From: Candidatus Bathyarchaeota archaeon
Lineage (GTDB): Archaea > Thermoproteota > Bathyarchaeia > EX4484-135 > B24-G1
Assembly (NCBI GenBank): GCA_003662535.1
Contig: QMYG01000006.1
Coordinates: forward strand, 1-13,521
Reading direction: 5' to 3'
Length of the DNA: 13,521 nt
The notes below the pieces were generated by a model, which saw only the letters and a list, made by a program, of their open reading frames with translations, was not told the origin of the DNA and made no database searches. Of this stretch, positions 5,855 to 11,696 are shown piece by piece. Within the stretch, counting starts at the first letter, position 1; each line of letters starts with the position of its first letter. Made by a program: the position numbers and the translations under genes.

Positions 5855-7303
5855 TCAAGCCTTCACTTGTATTGGTTTTCCTTGCAGTTGGTTCCATGCG
5901 TTGATGTTGTTTACGCATCCCGGGTCTGGTGCTAGGTAGTCTCCGAAGTAGTTGTAAGCTCTCGCCCTGCACCCCCCGCATACGTAGCGGTATTCGCATT
6001 CTCCGCAGTGAGGCTTCAGCTTGTCCCTGTCTCTGAGGTCTAGGAAGACTGGATTCGTGTCCCAAAGGTGTTCGAAGTCGTCTTTCAGTATGTTTCCAAC
6101 CTTCAGGTGGAGGAAGACGCAGGGCGTGATGTCTCCGTTTGGGTCTAGGGCGCAGTAGAAGCGTCCCGCACCGCACCCACCTATGAAGTCGCTGAGGTTC
6201 AAAAGTCTACCATGAAGCTTCGGGTTGTAGAAGTGCGTCGGAACAACAACCTCTTCTGACGGGCCCCCGCCCTTCTTCATCTCCTCCATCTGCAGGGCGA
6301 CCCTCGCATACTGAGGAGCTGTGGAAAGTATCTGCGTCTTTCCCTCCCTACTTGAGTCCATGAGCCTCGTCCACAAATATCTGAGCAGGTTCTCCCTCTC
6401 CTCAGGAGACAGGTCTAGTTCCAGAATCTGCCTGCCCCTCCCGGTGGGGACGAAGTTATACATCATCCACCAGTCTACGCCGAGCTCCTCGCAGAGGTCT
6501 AGTATGTCGGGGACTTCCGAGTAGTTGTGCTTCGTTACTACGGTTGCGACCTCCGTGAATATGCCGGCCTCCACGCAGTTCTTTATCCCCCTCACAGTTC
6601 TCTCGAAGGCTCCGGGCATCCCCCTGAATCCGTCGTGTGTTTCGCTCTTAGCCCCATCTAGGCTTATCTGCACGTAGCCTATTCCTGCATCCCTCAGCTC
6701 CCTAGCCTTTTCCTTCGTGATGAGAGTTGCGTTTGTGGCGACTGCCGTGTAGATGCCGTGCTCGCTTGCGGCTTTCACCAGCTCTGTTAGGTCTTTGCGC
6801 ATGAGGGGCTCCCCACCCGAGAAGGCTAAGGCCGAGACGCCGGCGTCTCCGAGAATTTCGATCACCCTGAGTGCTTCCGCCGTTCCGAGCTCCTCTGGGT
6901 GCTTAGCTGGGCCGGCTGACTGGTAGCAGTGTTTGCAGCGTAGGTTGCAGAGGTTTGTTAGGTTCCAAACTACTAGGAAGGGTGCTCCGGGCGTGAATGG
7001 CCTCCTAACCCCGTGCTTTGCTATGCCTCGAACAACGTTTGCTAGGCCTCTCCTCCAGTATGGGTCTTTGAACCTCTCCTTTAGGGCTTCTTCGCTCACA
7101 CCGAAGGAGGCTCCGCCAACCTTCACGGTCCATCGAACAAGGGGGTAAACGATATGACTGCACATCCAACAGGCAGACTCACGCTCACCAACAAAAAGCT
7201 CTAAAGCCACCTCTATCCTGTTCTTCCCGTCCTTTTTACACCTGCCAGAAACAGCCCTCAAAATACCCCTCACAACACCCCTATCCAAAGTAGAACTCAA
7301 CAA
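5855..7303 (-). CDS. Radical SAM protein with SPASM domain, substrate unknown
   Basis: This 482-residue protein has an N-terminal region of about 105 residues with a C-x-x-C pair (C45, C48). The radical SAM core carries the cluster motif CNLRCKHC (C119, C123, C126) and the SAM-binding GGEP (163-166). A C-terminal SPASM domain has eight cysteines (377, 384, 395, 433, 436, 442, 445, 463), enough for two auxiliary 4Fe-4S clusters. The WNLTNLCNLRCKHCY entry and 'ALDPNGDITPC' resemble heme-pathway AhbC/AhbD, PqqE and related peptide- or cofactor-modifying enzymes. No precursor peptide is visible beside it. Nearby mobA and cofE make a cofactor role possible, but this is inference. The only usable starts are TTG 7303/7300, because a TGA lies in frame at 7340-7342. 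That start is weak, and the strong Shine-Dalgarno sequence upstream serves another frame. Confidence 0.85.
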   Translation of the reverse strand: MLSSTLDRGVVRGILRAVSGRCKKDGKNRIEVALELFVGERESACWMCSHIVYPLVRWTVKVGGASFGVSEEALKERFKDPYWRRGLANVVRGIAKHGVRRPFTPGAPFLVVWNLTNLCNLRCKHCYQSAGPAKHPEELGTAEALRVIEILGDAGVSALAFSGGEPLMRKDLTELVKAASEHGIYTAVATNATLITKEKARELRDAGIGYVQISLDGAKSETHDGFRGMPGAFERTVRGIKNCVEAGIFTEVATVVTKHNYSEVPDILDLCEELGVDWWMMYNFVPTGRGRQILELDLSPEERENLLRYLWTRLMDSSREGKTQILSTAPQYARVALQMEEMKKGGGPSEEVVVPTHFYNPKLHGRLLNLSDFIGGCGAGRFYCALDPNGDITPCVFLHLKVGNILKDDFEHLWDTNPVFLDLRDRDKLKPHCGECEYRYVCGGCRARAYNYFGDYLAPDPGCVNNINAWNQLQGKPIQVKA

Positions 7304-7343
7304 CTCGACGCTGTGGACTGTGTCCAGCTCTGCCGACGTTCAC
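7281..7343 (-). CDS. Possible 20-codon leader ORF overlapping the radical SAM start
   Basis: A GTG at 7343 follows the strong Shine-Dalgarno GGAGGTG and opens a 20-residue frame (MNVGRAGHSPQRRVVEFYFG) ending at TAG 7281-7283. The frame differs from that of the radical SAM gene and overlaps its TTG start at 7303. It may be a translated leader that couples or regulates the downstream gene, or the true N-terminus if a frameshift or base error separates the two frames. No homology is claimed. Confidence 0.3.
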   Translation of the reverse strand: MNVGRAGHSPQRRVVEFYFG

Positions 7344-7348
7344 AGCCA

Positions 7349-7371
7349 CCTCCGCTAAATGAAATCGGAGG
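7349..7371. repeat. Inverted repeat containing the Shine-Dalgarno sequence upstream of the radical SAM gene
   Basis: On the minus strand CCTCCG (7371-7366), an 11-nt loop and CGGAGG (7354-7349) form a perfect 6-bp dyad. The right arm is the Shine-Dalgarno core before GTG 7343. If transcription enters from mobA, the RNA could fold so that the ribosome site is hidden. If it starts from the weak TATA-like TTTTATTG at 7377-7384 (predicted start about 7354), the left arm stays in the promoter and the dyad could only act as DNA. Confidence 0.45.
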
Positions 7372-7412
7372 GTATGCAATAAAAGTTTCGCTTTTTGGTT
7401 AGAACTTTTTTC

Positions 7413-8069
7413 CTATTTTTCGTGTGGTTGTGGTTTTTGTAAAAATTGTTTTGAACTGTGGCTAATGTTGAATTTCCTAAATTCTATGGGCGTATTTAAG
7501 TTTGTGAAGGTTTTTAGTTTCGGGTCTACCTGTTTTAGTGCTACTGTGGAGACGTATCTGACTCTCTTTAGATTTTTTATCATGGCGTTCATGCTTCTTT
7601 CCTCTTTTCTTATGGTTTTTTGTGCGGCTTTTTCTGCGGTTTTTGTGTGGTAGACTGCCTGTAGTGGCTCTATGTAGCCGTTTGGCCACCTCGGTATTAC
7701 TGCGTCTACGCCCGGCGCCATTTCCAACAGGAGCCAGAGCACGTCCCTCGACACGAAGGGTGTGTCGCAGGCTAGGAGCAGGGTGTAGTCGCCATCAGCT
7801 ACCGTGAAGCCCGTTAGCGCCCCCACCAAGGGACAGGCCTCCTTGTAGACGTCCATAACCACATCTATCCCATCCAAAGCCCGCCCGTAGGCCTCCGCCT
7901 GCTCCTTCGTCTTCACAACCACAAGAACTTCCCCAACCAGAGGCTTCACAGCATCAACAACATAAGCTATTAGGGGTCTACCTCCCAACAGAGCCAAACC
8001 CTTTTCGCTGGTGAAGCGGCTGCTCAACCCACCAGCCAGTATCACAGCGGAAGCCTTCAAGTCCACCAC
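7413..8069 (-). CDS. mobA: Molybdenum cofactor guanylyltransferase-like protein
   Basis: MobA joins GMP to molybdopterin (or its tungsten form) to give the guanine dinucleotide cofactor. Visible landmarks in the 218-residue protein are the nucleotide-binding loop LAGGLSSRFTSEKGLALLGG (11-30), CPLVGALTGF (79-88), LLLACDTPFV with metal-binding D102 (97-106), PNGYIEPLQAVY (129-140) and FTNLNTP (188-194). The loop departs from the usual GGxSxRMGxDK: the glycine after Arg-x is Thr20 and the Asp is Glu22. Archaeal formylmethanofuran dehydrogenase uses such a cofactor, which links this gene to ftr. It starts at GTG 8069, exactly where a TATA box at 8093-8100 predicts transcription to begin. The last 20 or so residues extend past the family core and the end of the gene is A-rich. 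A related role in another NTP-transferase pathway is possible. Confidence 0.83.
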   Translation of the reverse strand: MVDLKASAVILAGGLSSRFTSEKGLALLGGRPLIAYVVDAVKPLVGEVLVVVKTKEQAEAYGRALDGIDVVMDVYKEACPLVGALTGFTVADGDYTLLLACDTPFVSRDVLWLLLEMAPGVDAVIPRWPNGYIEPLQAVYHTKTAEKAAQKTIRKEERSMNAMIKNLKRVRYVSTVALKQVDPKLKTFTNLNTPIEFRKFNISHSSKQFLQKPQPHEK

Positions 8070-8092
8070 AGGCGTATAACTTAGGTTCGTGG

Positions 8093-8100
8093 TAATATAA
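8093..8100 (-). promoter_or_regulatory. TATA box for mobA
   Basis: The minus strand reads TTATATTA in the 47-bp gap after the mptN-like gene. The predicted start at about 8070 is next to the GTG at 8069, which suggests a leaderless mobA mRNA independent of its upstream neighbour. Confidence 0.5.
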
Positions 8101-8116
8101 ATGCGCCCGGCACTTA

Positions 8117-8998
8117 TCAGCGTTTCAGCTCAGAAACCACGTAATCTGCAATTCTATCCGCTATACTAAACGGAGTCACAGTCTGAAGCCCTTTCCACCC
8201 CGGCTGGCTGTTCAGCTCGATTAGAAGTGGGCCCCTGGGCCCTTCAAGTATATCGACGCCAGCTATCCTGCATCCAACGATGTTGGAAGCCTTAACTGCT
8301 AGTTCCTCCAGCTCCGAGCTGAGTTCTGCGTGTTCGGGCCTCGCACCCTGACTTATGTTCGTCTTCCACCCCCGAGAGATACGCCTCATAGCCGCTATTA
8401 CTTCCCCTCCGAGCACGAAGGCCCTCACGTCGCTTCTCCCGTGTGGAACGAACTCCTGCAGGTATAGCACGTGATGATGGAAGGCCAGCGTGCTGAACAC
8501 ACGCCTAGCGACTTCCGGGTCGTTTATACGTGTGGAGCCTACGCCCCTAGAGCCGAAGAGGGGCTTAACCACAACGTCCCCGCCAAGCTCGTGGAAGGCT
8601 TCCATCGCCTGCTGAACACCCTCAGCGACAGCAGTTCTAGGAACAGGCAGGCCAGCCTCCTCGAGCAGGTAAAGAGCCCTATATTTGTCCACGCATATCT
8701 CAATCGTCTCCGGGGGGTTCACCACAAAAACGCCAGCCCTCTCCAAGCGGCGGAGGAAATCCATGCGGAAGATGACCTCTTCAAGTGAACCCCGGCCTAT
8801 CGGCCTAACAACAACCCCATCCAAGTCCTGCGGCACCTTGAAGTCCTCGATGGTTGCCTCTACACCATACCCAACTCTAGCCAAGAATCGCTTGAAAAAC
8901 GTGCAACAAACCTCCACTTTTCGGCGTTTAAGGGCTTCTCTTAACTGGCTGGTGCACCAAGCATCTGGGTTTTTTGTAATTATTGCAACCCGCACCAC
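8117..8998 (-). CDS. mptN: RimK-type ATP-grasp ligase, likely tetrahydromethanopterin:L-glutamate ligase
   Basis: This 293-residue ATP-grasp protein is related to RimK. It has NPPETIEICVDKYRALYLLEEAGLP (94-118), the ATP lysine and glycine-rich loop VVVKPLFGSRGVGS (142-155), YLQEFV (179-184), DVRAFVLGGEVIAAM (190-204), WKTNISQGA (211-219) and metal ligands D249, E261 and N263 in AGVDI...LIELNSQPGWKG. MptN attaches alpha-linked glutamate to tetrahydromethanopterin to give the sarcinapterin form. CofF, which caps F420 with glutamate, and RimK/LysX are homologous alternatives. Ftr and cofE in the window suit either MptN or CofF; I favour MptN from overall resemblance. Starts at 8998 and 8995 are tandem GTGs; the second gives the family-like 'MRVAIIT'. 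mobA follows after 47 bp. Confidence 0.72.
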   Translation of the reverse strand: MVRVAIITKNPDAWCTSQLREALKRRKVEVCCTFFKRFLARVGYGVEATIEDFKVPQDLDGVVVRPIGRGSLEEVIFRMDFLRRLERAGVFVVNPPETIEICVDKYRALYLLEEAGLPVPRTAVAEGVQQAMEAFHELGGDVVVKPLFGSRGVGSTRINDPEVARRVFSTLAFHHHVLYLQEFVPHGRSDVRAFVLGGEVIAAMRRISRGWKTNISQGARPEHAELSSELEELAVKASNIVGCRIAGVDILEGPRGPLLIELNSQPGWKGLQTVTPFSIADRIADYVVSELKR

Positions 8999-9067
8999 CT
9001 CAACACCATAATAAATTTAGAAGGTTTTCCTGCATGTAAAATAATCAGTGCGTTGATTGATATTCGA

Positions 9068-9790
9068 TTATTTCTGTTCCCATCTAAGCGTCGGGAAAGC
9101 TTTATAGCACGCCTCAAGTATTGGGGGGCCAAGGACTACGAGGAAAGGAATTTCTGTGAAGAATGTCCAGAGAAACCAGAGGAGGCTAGCATAAAGTGGC
9201 AAATATCTTTCCCCTGTTGGTAGAATGAAGAACTGGCTAAAGCCCCAAACCCCAACCCCTATAATAAGGCTTCCAATCGTGAGACCGAGAAGCGAAGCTA
9301 CTTCAAAACTTCCCCACCTTGCCCATCGGTGGCCAATGAACATAACTAGAGCGTAGGTTAATGCGAAGACCACAAGAAACACCCGCATAACATCTAAAGA
9401 CAATTGACCGTGAAGATACGCAACATACATCGCCAAAGCAAGTAAGATAAAACCGATTGTTATGTGCATTCTGGTTTGTTTCCAGTCTATCTTTTTCCTC
9501 GACAATAGACCTATAATGTAAAAGCAAGCGAAGTTAGCTGGAACTCCGACTAAGAGGCTGAGAAGGGCATTTCCATGAATAAGCATATCACTAATGAAAA
9601 TTCCAATAGAGGCACCCAACCCTCCAACCACCGGTCCGAAAAGAACGGAAAATACGGCTGGTATCACAACGGAAGGCCAAAACCTCACCACGCCGATGAC
9701 CGGGCAAAAGATTCCCAAATATGTGAGGTATCCTATAGTGGCGTAAAGGACTCCGCAGACGCCGACCGCCACTATATTTAGCGCTTTCAT
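9068..9790 (-). CDS. ECF transporter S component-like membrane protein
   Basis: This 240-residue, strongly hydrophobic protein has about six membrane segments (roughly residues 5-28, 38-65, 78-97, 108-128, 132-152 and 162-230 with one or two spans). The N-terminal half (VCGVLYATIGYLTYLG, VRFWPSVVIPAVFSVLFGP, GGLGASIGIFISDML, GVPANF) has the look of an energy-coupling-factor S component, the membrane subunit that binds a vitamin or metal and shares an ATPase module encoded elsewhere. The ligand is not evident. It follows panB-panE by 69 bp, so a vitamin is reasonable, but pantothenate import would be redundant with synthesis. The ATG at 9790 lies about 30 bp after the centre of a TATA box (9818-9825), so it can be transcribed separately. 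Confidence 0.7.
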   Translation of the reverse strand: MKALNIVAVGVCGVLYATIGYLTYLGIFCPVIGVVRFWPSVVIPAVFSVLFGPVVGGLGASIGIFISDMLIHGNALLSLLVGVPANFACFYIIGLLSRKKIDWKQTRMHITIGFILLALAMYVAYLHGQLSLDVMRVFLVVFALTYALVMFIGHRWARWGSFEVASLLGLTIGSLIIGVGVWGFSQFFILPTGERYLPLYASLLWFLWTFFTEIPFLVVLGPPILEACYKAFPTLRWEQK

Positions 9791-9817
9791 CGCATCAAGA
9801 TGGTCTGTTTTTGTTAG

Positions 9818-9825
9818 ATAAATAT
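9818..9825 (-). promoter_or_regulatory. TATA box for the ECF S-component gene
   Basis: The minus strand reads ATATTTAT in an AT-rich 69-bp gap after panE. The predicted start near 9795 gives a leader of about 5 nt. A second TATA-like TTTATATC lies at 9849-9856. Confidence 0.45.
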
Positions 9826-9859
9826 TTTGAATAAAATCTATATAGTGATATAAAGGTGT

Positions 9860-10783
9860 TTAGCTCCTCTTACTGGCGTATTCTATGCCCTTCACAGCTG
9901 CGACTAAGGTCTCATTAACTGGTGTGTCTACGCCGTATTGCTTCCCGATGCGCACTATAGCCCCGTTTATTGCGTCTATTTCCGTTCTTCTTCCACGTTC
10001 AACGTCTTGTAGCATGGAGGACTTGTTTTTTGCTGTTAGTTCTGCAACCTTGTAGACTTCTGCCACTGGGTCCTCCATTTCTACTGTTATTCCTGCTGCT
10101 TTTGCTACTTCTGCGGCTTCTAGCACCGCTTTGCGCACTATTTCCTTCACTTCCGGGACTAGGAGTATTTCCCCGTTTCTCAGCCCTGTTATGGCTGTTA
10201 TTGCGTTTATTCCGACGTTTATCAGTATTTTCTTCCAGATTATGCCCTGAATGTTTTGGCTTATGTGCGTTTCAATCCCCGCCCTGTTGAAGGTTTCCGC
10301 TATGCGTTTCACCCTCTCGGTTATTTCGCCTGTGAGTTCCCCTATGTATGTTAGGCCCTTCCCAGCGTGGAAGACCTCTCCAGGGCCTACAAGGGTGGAG
10401 CCGTGCGTCGTGGCGCCTGCGACAACCCTGCCCTTCCCAGCGACCTCCTCAATCTGCTCCACGTTGCCCAAGCCGTTCTGAAGCGTGAGGAAGACCGTTT
10501 CTGGGCCGACCATCGGGAGGGCGTCCTGAGCCGCCTTCCTCGTGTCATAAGCCTTAACGAAAATCATTATGAGGTCTACAGTCCCGACCTCCGCTGGGTT
10601 CGTCGTAGCCCTGACACGGACTAGGCGTTCTCCGCTAGCGCCGCTTATCTTCAGTCCACGAGTGTTTATTGCGTCTACGTGCTCCTTCCAGATGTCTATG
10701 AGGGTTACGTCTTCTCCTGCGTCTGCTAGGAGCCCCCCGTAGAGGCTTCCCATGGCGCCCGAGCCGACAACCGCTATGCGCAT
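9860..10783 (-). CDS. panE: 2-dehydropantoate 2-reductase (ketopantoate reductase)
   Basis: PanE reduces ketopantoate to pantoate with NAD(P)H, the second step of pantoate synthesis for coenzyme A. The Rossmann glycine motif GSGAMGSLYGG begins at residue 7. TLQNGLGN and GATTHGST follow, then the catalytic lysine region IIWKKILINVGINAITAITG (K184 or nearby) and the C-terminal SSMLQDVERGRRTEID, with the conserved Ser and Glu of the substrate site. The length (307 residues) is typical. The frame also opens at GTG 10795, which would overlap the panB stop as GTGA. However, ATG 10783 has GAGGGG just upstream and gives the family-like MRIAVVGSGAMG. panB lies 8 bp upstream, so the two genes form a clear operon. 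The archaeal enzyme is known in some species to be inhibited by coenzyme A. Confidence 0.93.
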   Translation of the reverse strand: MRIAVVGSGAMGSLYGGLLADAGEDVTLIDIWKEHVDAINTRGLKISGASGERLVRVRATTNPAEVGTVDLIMIFVKAYDTRKAAQDALPMVGPETVFLTLQNGLGNVEQIEEVAGKGRVVAGATTHGSTLVGPGEVFHAGKGLTYIGELTGEITERVKRIAETFNRAGIETHISQNIQGIIWKKILINVGINAITAITGLRNGEILLVPEVKEIVRKAVLEAAEVAKAAGITVEMEDPVAEVYKVAELTAKNKSSMLQDVERGRRTEIDAINGAIVRIGKQYGVDTPVNETLVAAVKGIEYASKRS

Positions 10784-10791
10784 TTTTCCCC

Positions 10792-11649
10792 TCACTCCCC
10801 TAGCATTCTTAGCAGGCGTTCATGCTCCTCCGGAGGCATGTGGAAGGTGTGCTCCTCGGCTGGGAACTTCTGCGCCTTGACCTCCCCACTGTAGGTGCGG
10901 AGTGCGTCCAGTATGATTTGTCTCAGGTGTGCGTACTGCTTTGAGAACTTTGGCGCTGTCTCGTAGAAGCCGAGCAGGTCGTGGAGGACTAGAACTTGTC
11001 CGTCGCAGTGGGGGCCGCATCCGATGCCTATTGTGGGAACCTTTAGCTTCTCAGTTATTATCTTTGCGACCTCCGCCGTCGTGAACTCGAAGAGGACGCA
11101 GAAGGCTCCAGCCTCCTCTAGGGCCAGTGCATCGTCGATTATGGCCTTGGCTGTCTCGGCGTCTTTCCCCTGAAGCTTGTAGCCCCCGGATATGGCGGCC
11201 CTTTGGGGCGTCAGCCCTATGTGGCCCATGACTGGCACGCCTATGCGCTCAACTATCGCCTTTACGGCTGGCGCCATCTCCTTCCCACCCTCAAGCTTTA
11301 TTGCGTCTACCCCAGCCTCCTTCACCATCCTGCCTGCATTCCGGACAGCCTGCTCAACGCTAATCTGGTAGCTCAGGTAGGGCATGTCCCCGACGACCAT
11401 TGCACGGTTCACAGCCCTGACGACAGCCTTGCAGTGGTGTATCATCTCATCCATCGTTACCGGGACTGTACTTTTGTAGCCTAAAACGACCATGCCTACG
11501 GAGTCTCCTACTAGGATTATGTCTATGCCAGCCTCGTCTGCGAGCTTCGCCGTTGGGTAGTCGTAGGCTGTTACCATGCTGATTTTCTCGCCTCGCTCCT
11601 TCATTTTCTGTAGGGTTCTCACGGTCACCTTTTCGGCCAACTGAACCAC
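10792..11649 (-). CDS. panB: 3-methyl-2-oxobutanoate hydroxymethyltransferase (ketopantoate hydroxymethyltransferase)
   Basis: PanB transfers a hydroxymethyl group from 5,10-methylene-tetrahydropterin to 2-oxoisovalerate, giving ketopantoate. The one-carbon donor links it to the pterin genes nearby. Conserved sites in the 285-residue reading are the metal ligands D49 (VGDSVG) and D88 (GDMPYL), E120 (KLEGG) and the catalytic E188 (FEFTT); PQRAAISGGYKLQGK and GIGCGPHCDGQVLV are also present. The open frame extends to GTG 11700, overlapping the previous gene's stop as GTGA. However, a TATA box at 11673-11680 predicts transcription from about 11650, and GTG 11649 gives the usual N-terminus just before KVTVRTL. 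The longer form would add 17 residues that do not look like the family. panE follows 8 bp downstream. Confidence 0.95.
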   Translation of the reverse strand: MVQLAEKVTVRTLQKMKERGEKISMVTAYDYPTAKLADEAGIDIILVGDSVGMVVLGYKSTVPVTMDEMIHHCKAVVRAVNRAMVVGDMPYLSYQISVEQAVRNAGRMVKEAGVDAIKLEGGKEMAPAVKAIVERIGVPVMGHIGLTPQRAAISGGYKLQGKDAETAKAIIDDALALEEAGAFCVLFEFTTAEVAKIITEKLKVPTIGIGCGPHCDGQVLVLHDLLGFYETAPKFSKQYAHLRQIILDALRTYSGEVKAQKFPAEEHTFHMPPEEHERLLRMLGE

Positions 11650-11672
11650 CAAAAGCTCAAGCTCCGAAGATG

Positions 11673-11680
11673 CATATAAA
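11673..11680 (-). promoter_or_regulatory. TATA box for panB inside the start of the longer open frame
   Basis: The minus strand reads TTTATATG. A start 26-27 bp downstream falls at about 11650, next to in-frame TTG 11652 and GTG 11649. It suggests a leaderless panB-panE transcript separate from the nucleotidyltransferase gene upstream. Confidence 0.5.
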
Positions 11681-11696
11681 GCAATTGAGCGCTGTC

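Noticed and set aside
9970..10290. Leucine-rich plus-strand frame that looks like a membrane protein
   Set aside because: It is the complement of AAG/GAG-rich codons of panE; the leucine runs are a by-product and no promoter or ribosome site precedes it.
9960..11320. Recurring GCGTCTA-type words suggesting dispersed repeats
   Set aside because: They fall in coding frames as common Asp-Ala codon pairs (for example in VDAI) and have no fixed spacing, so they reflect codon choice.
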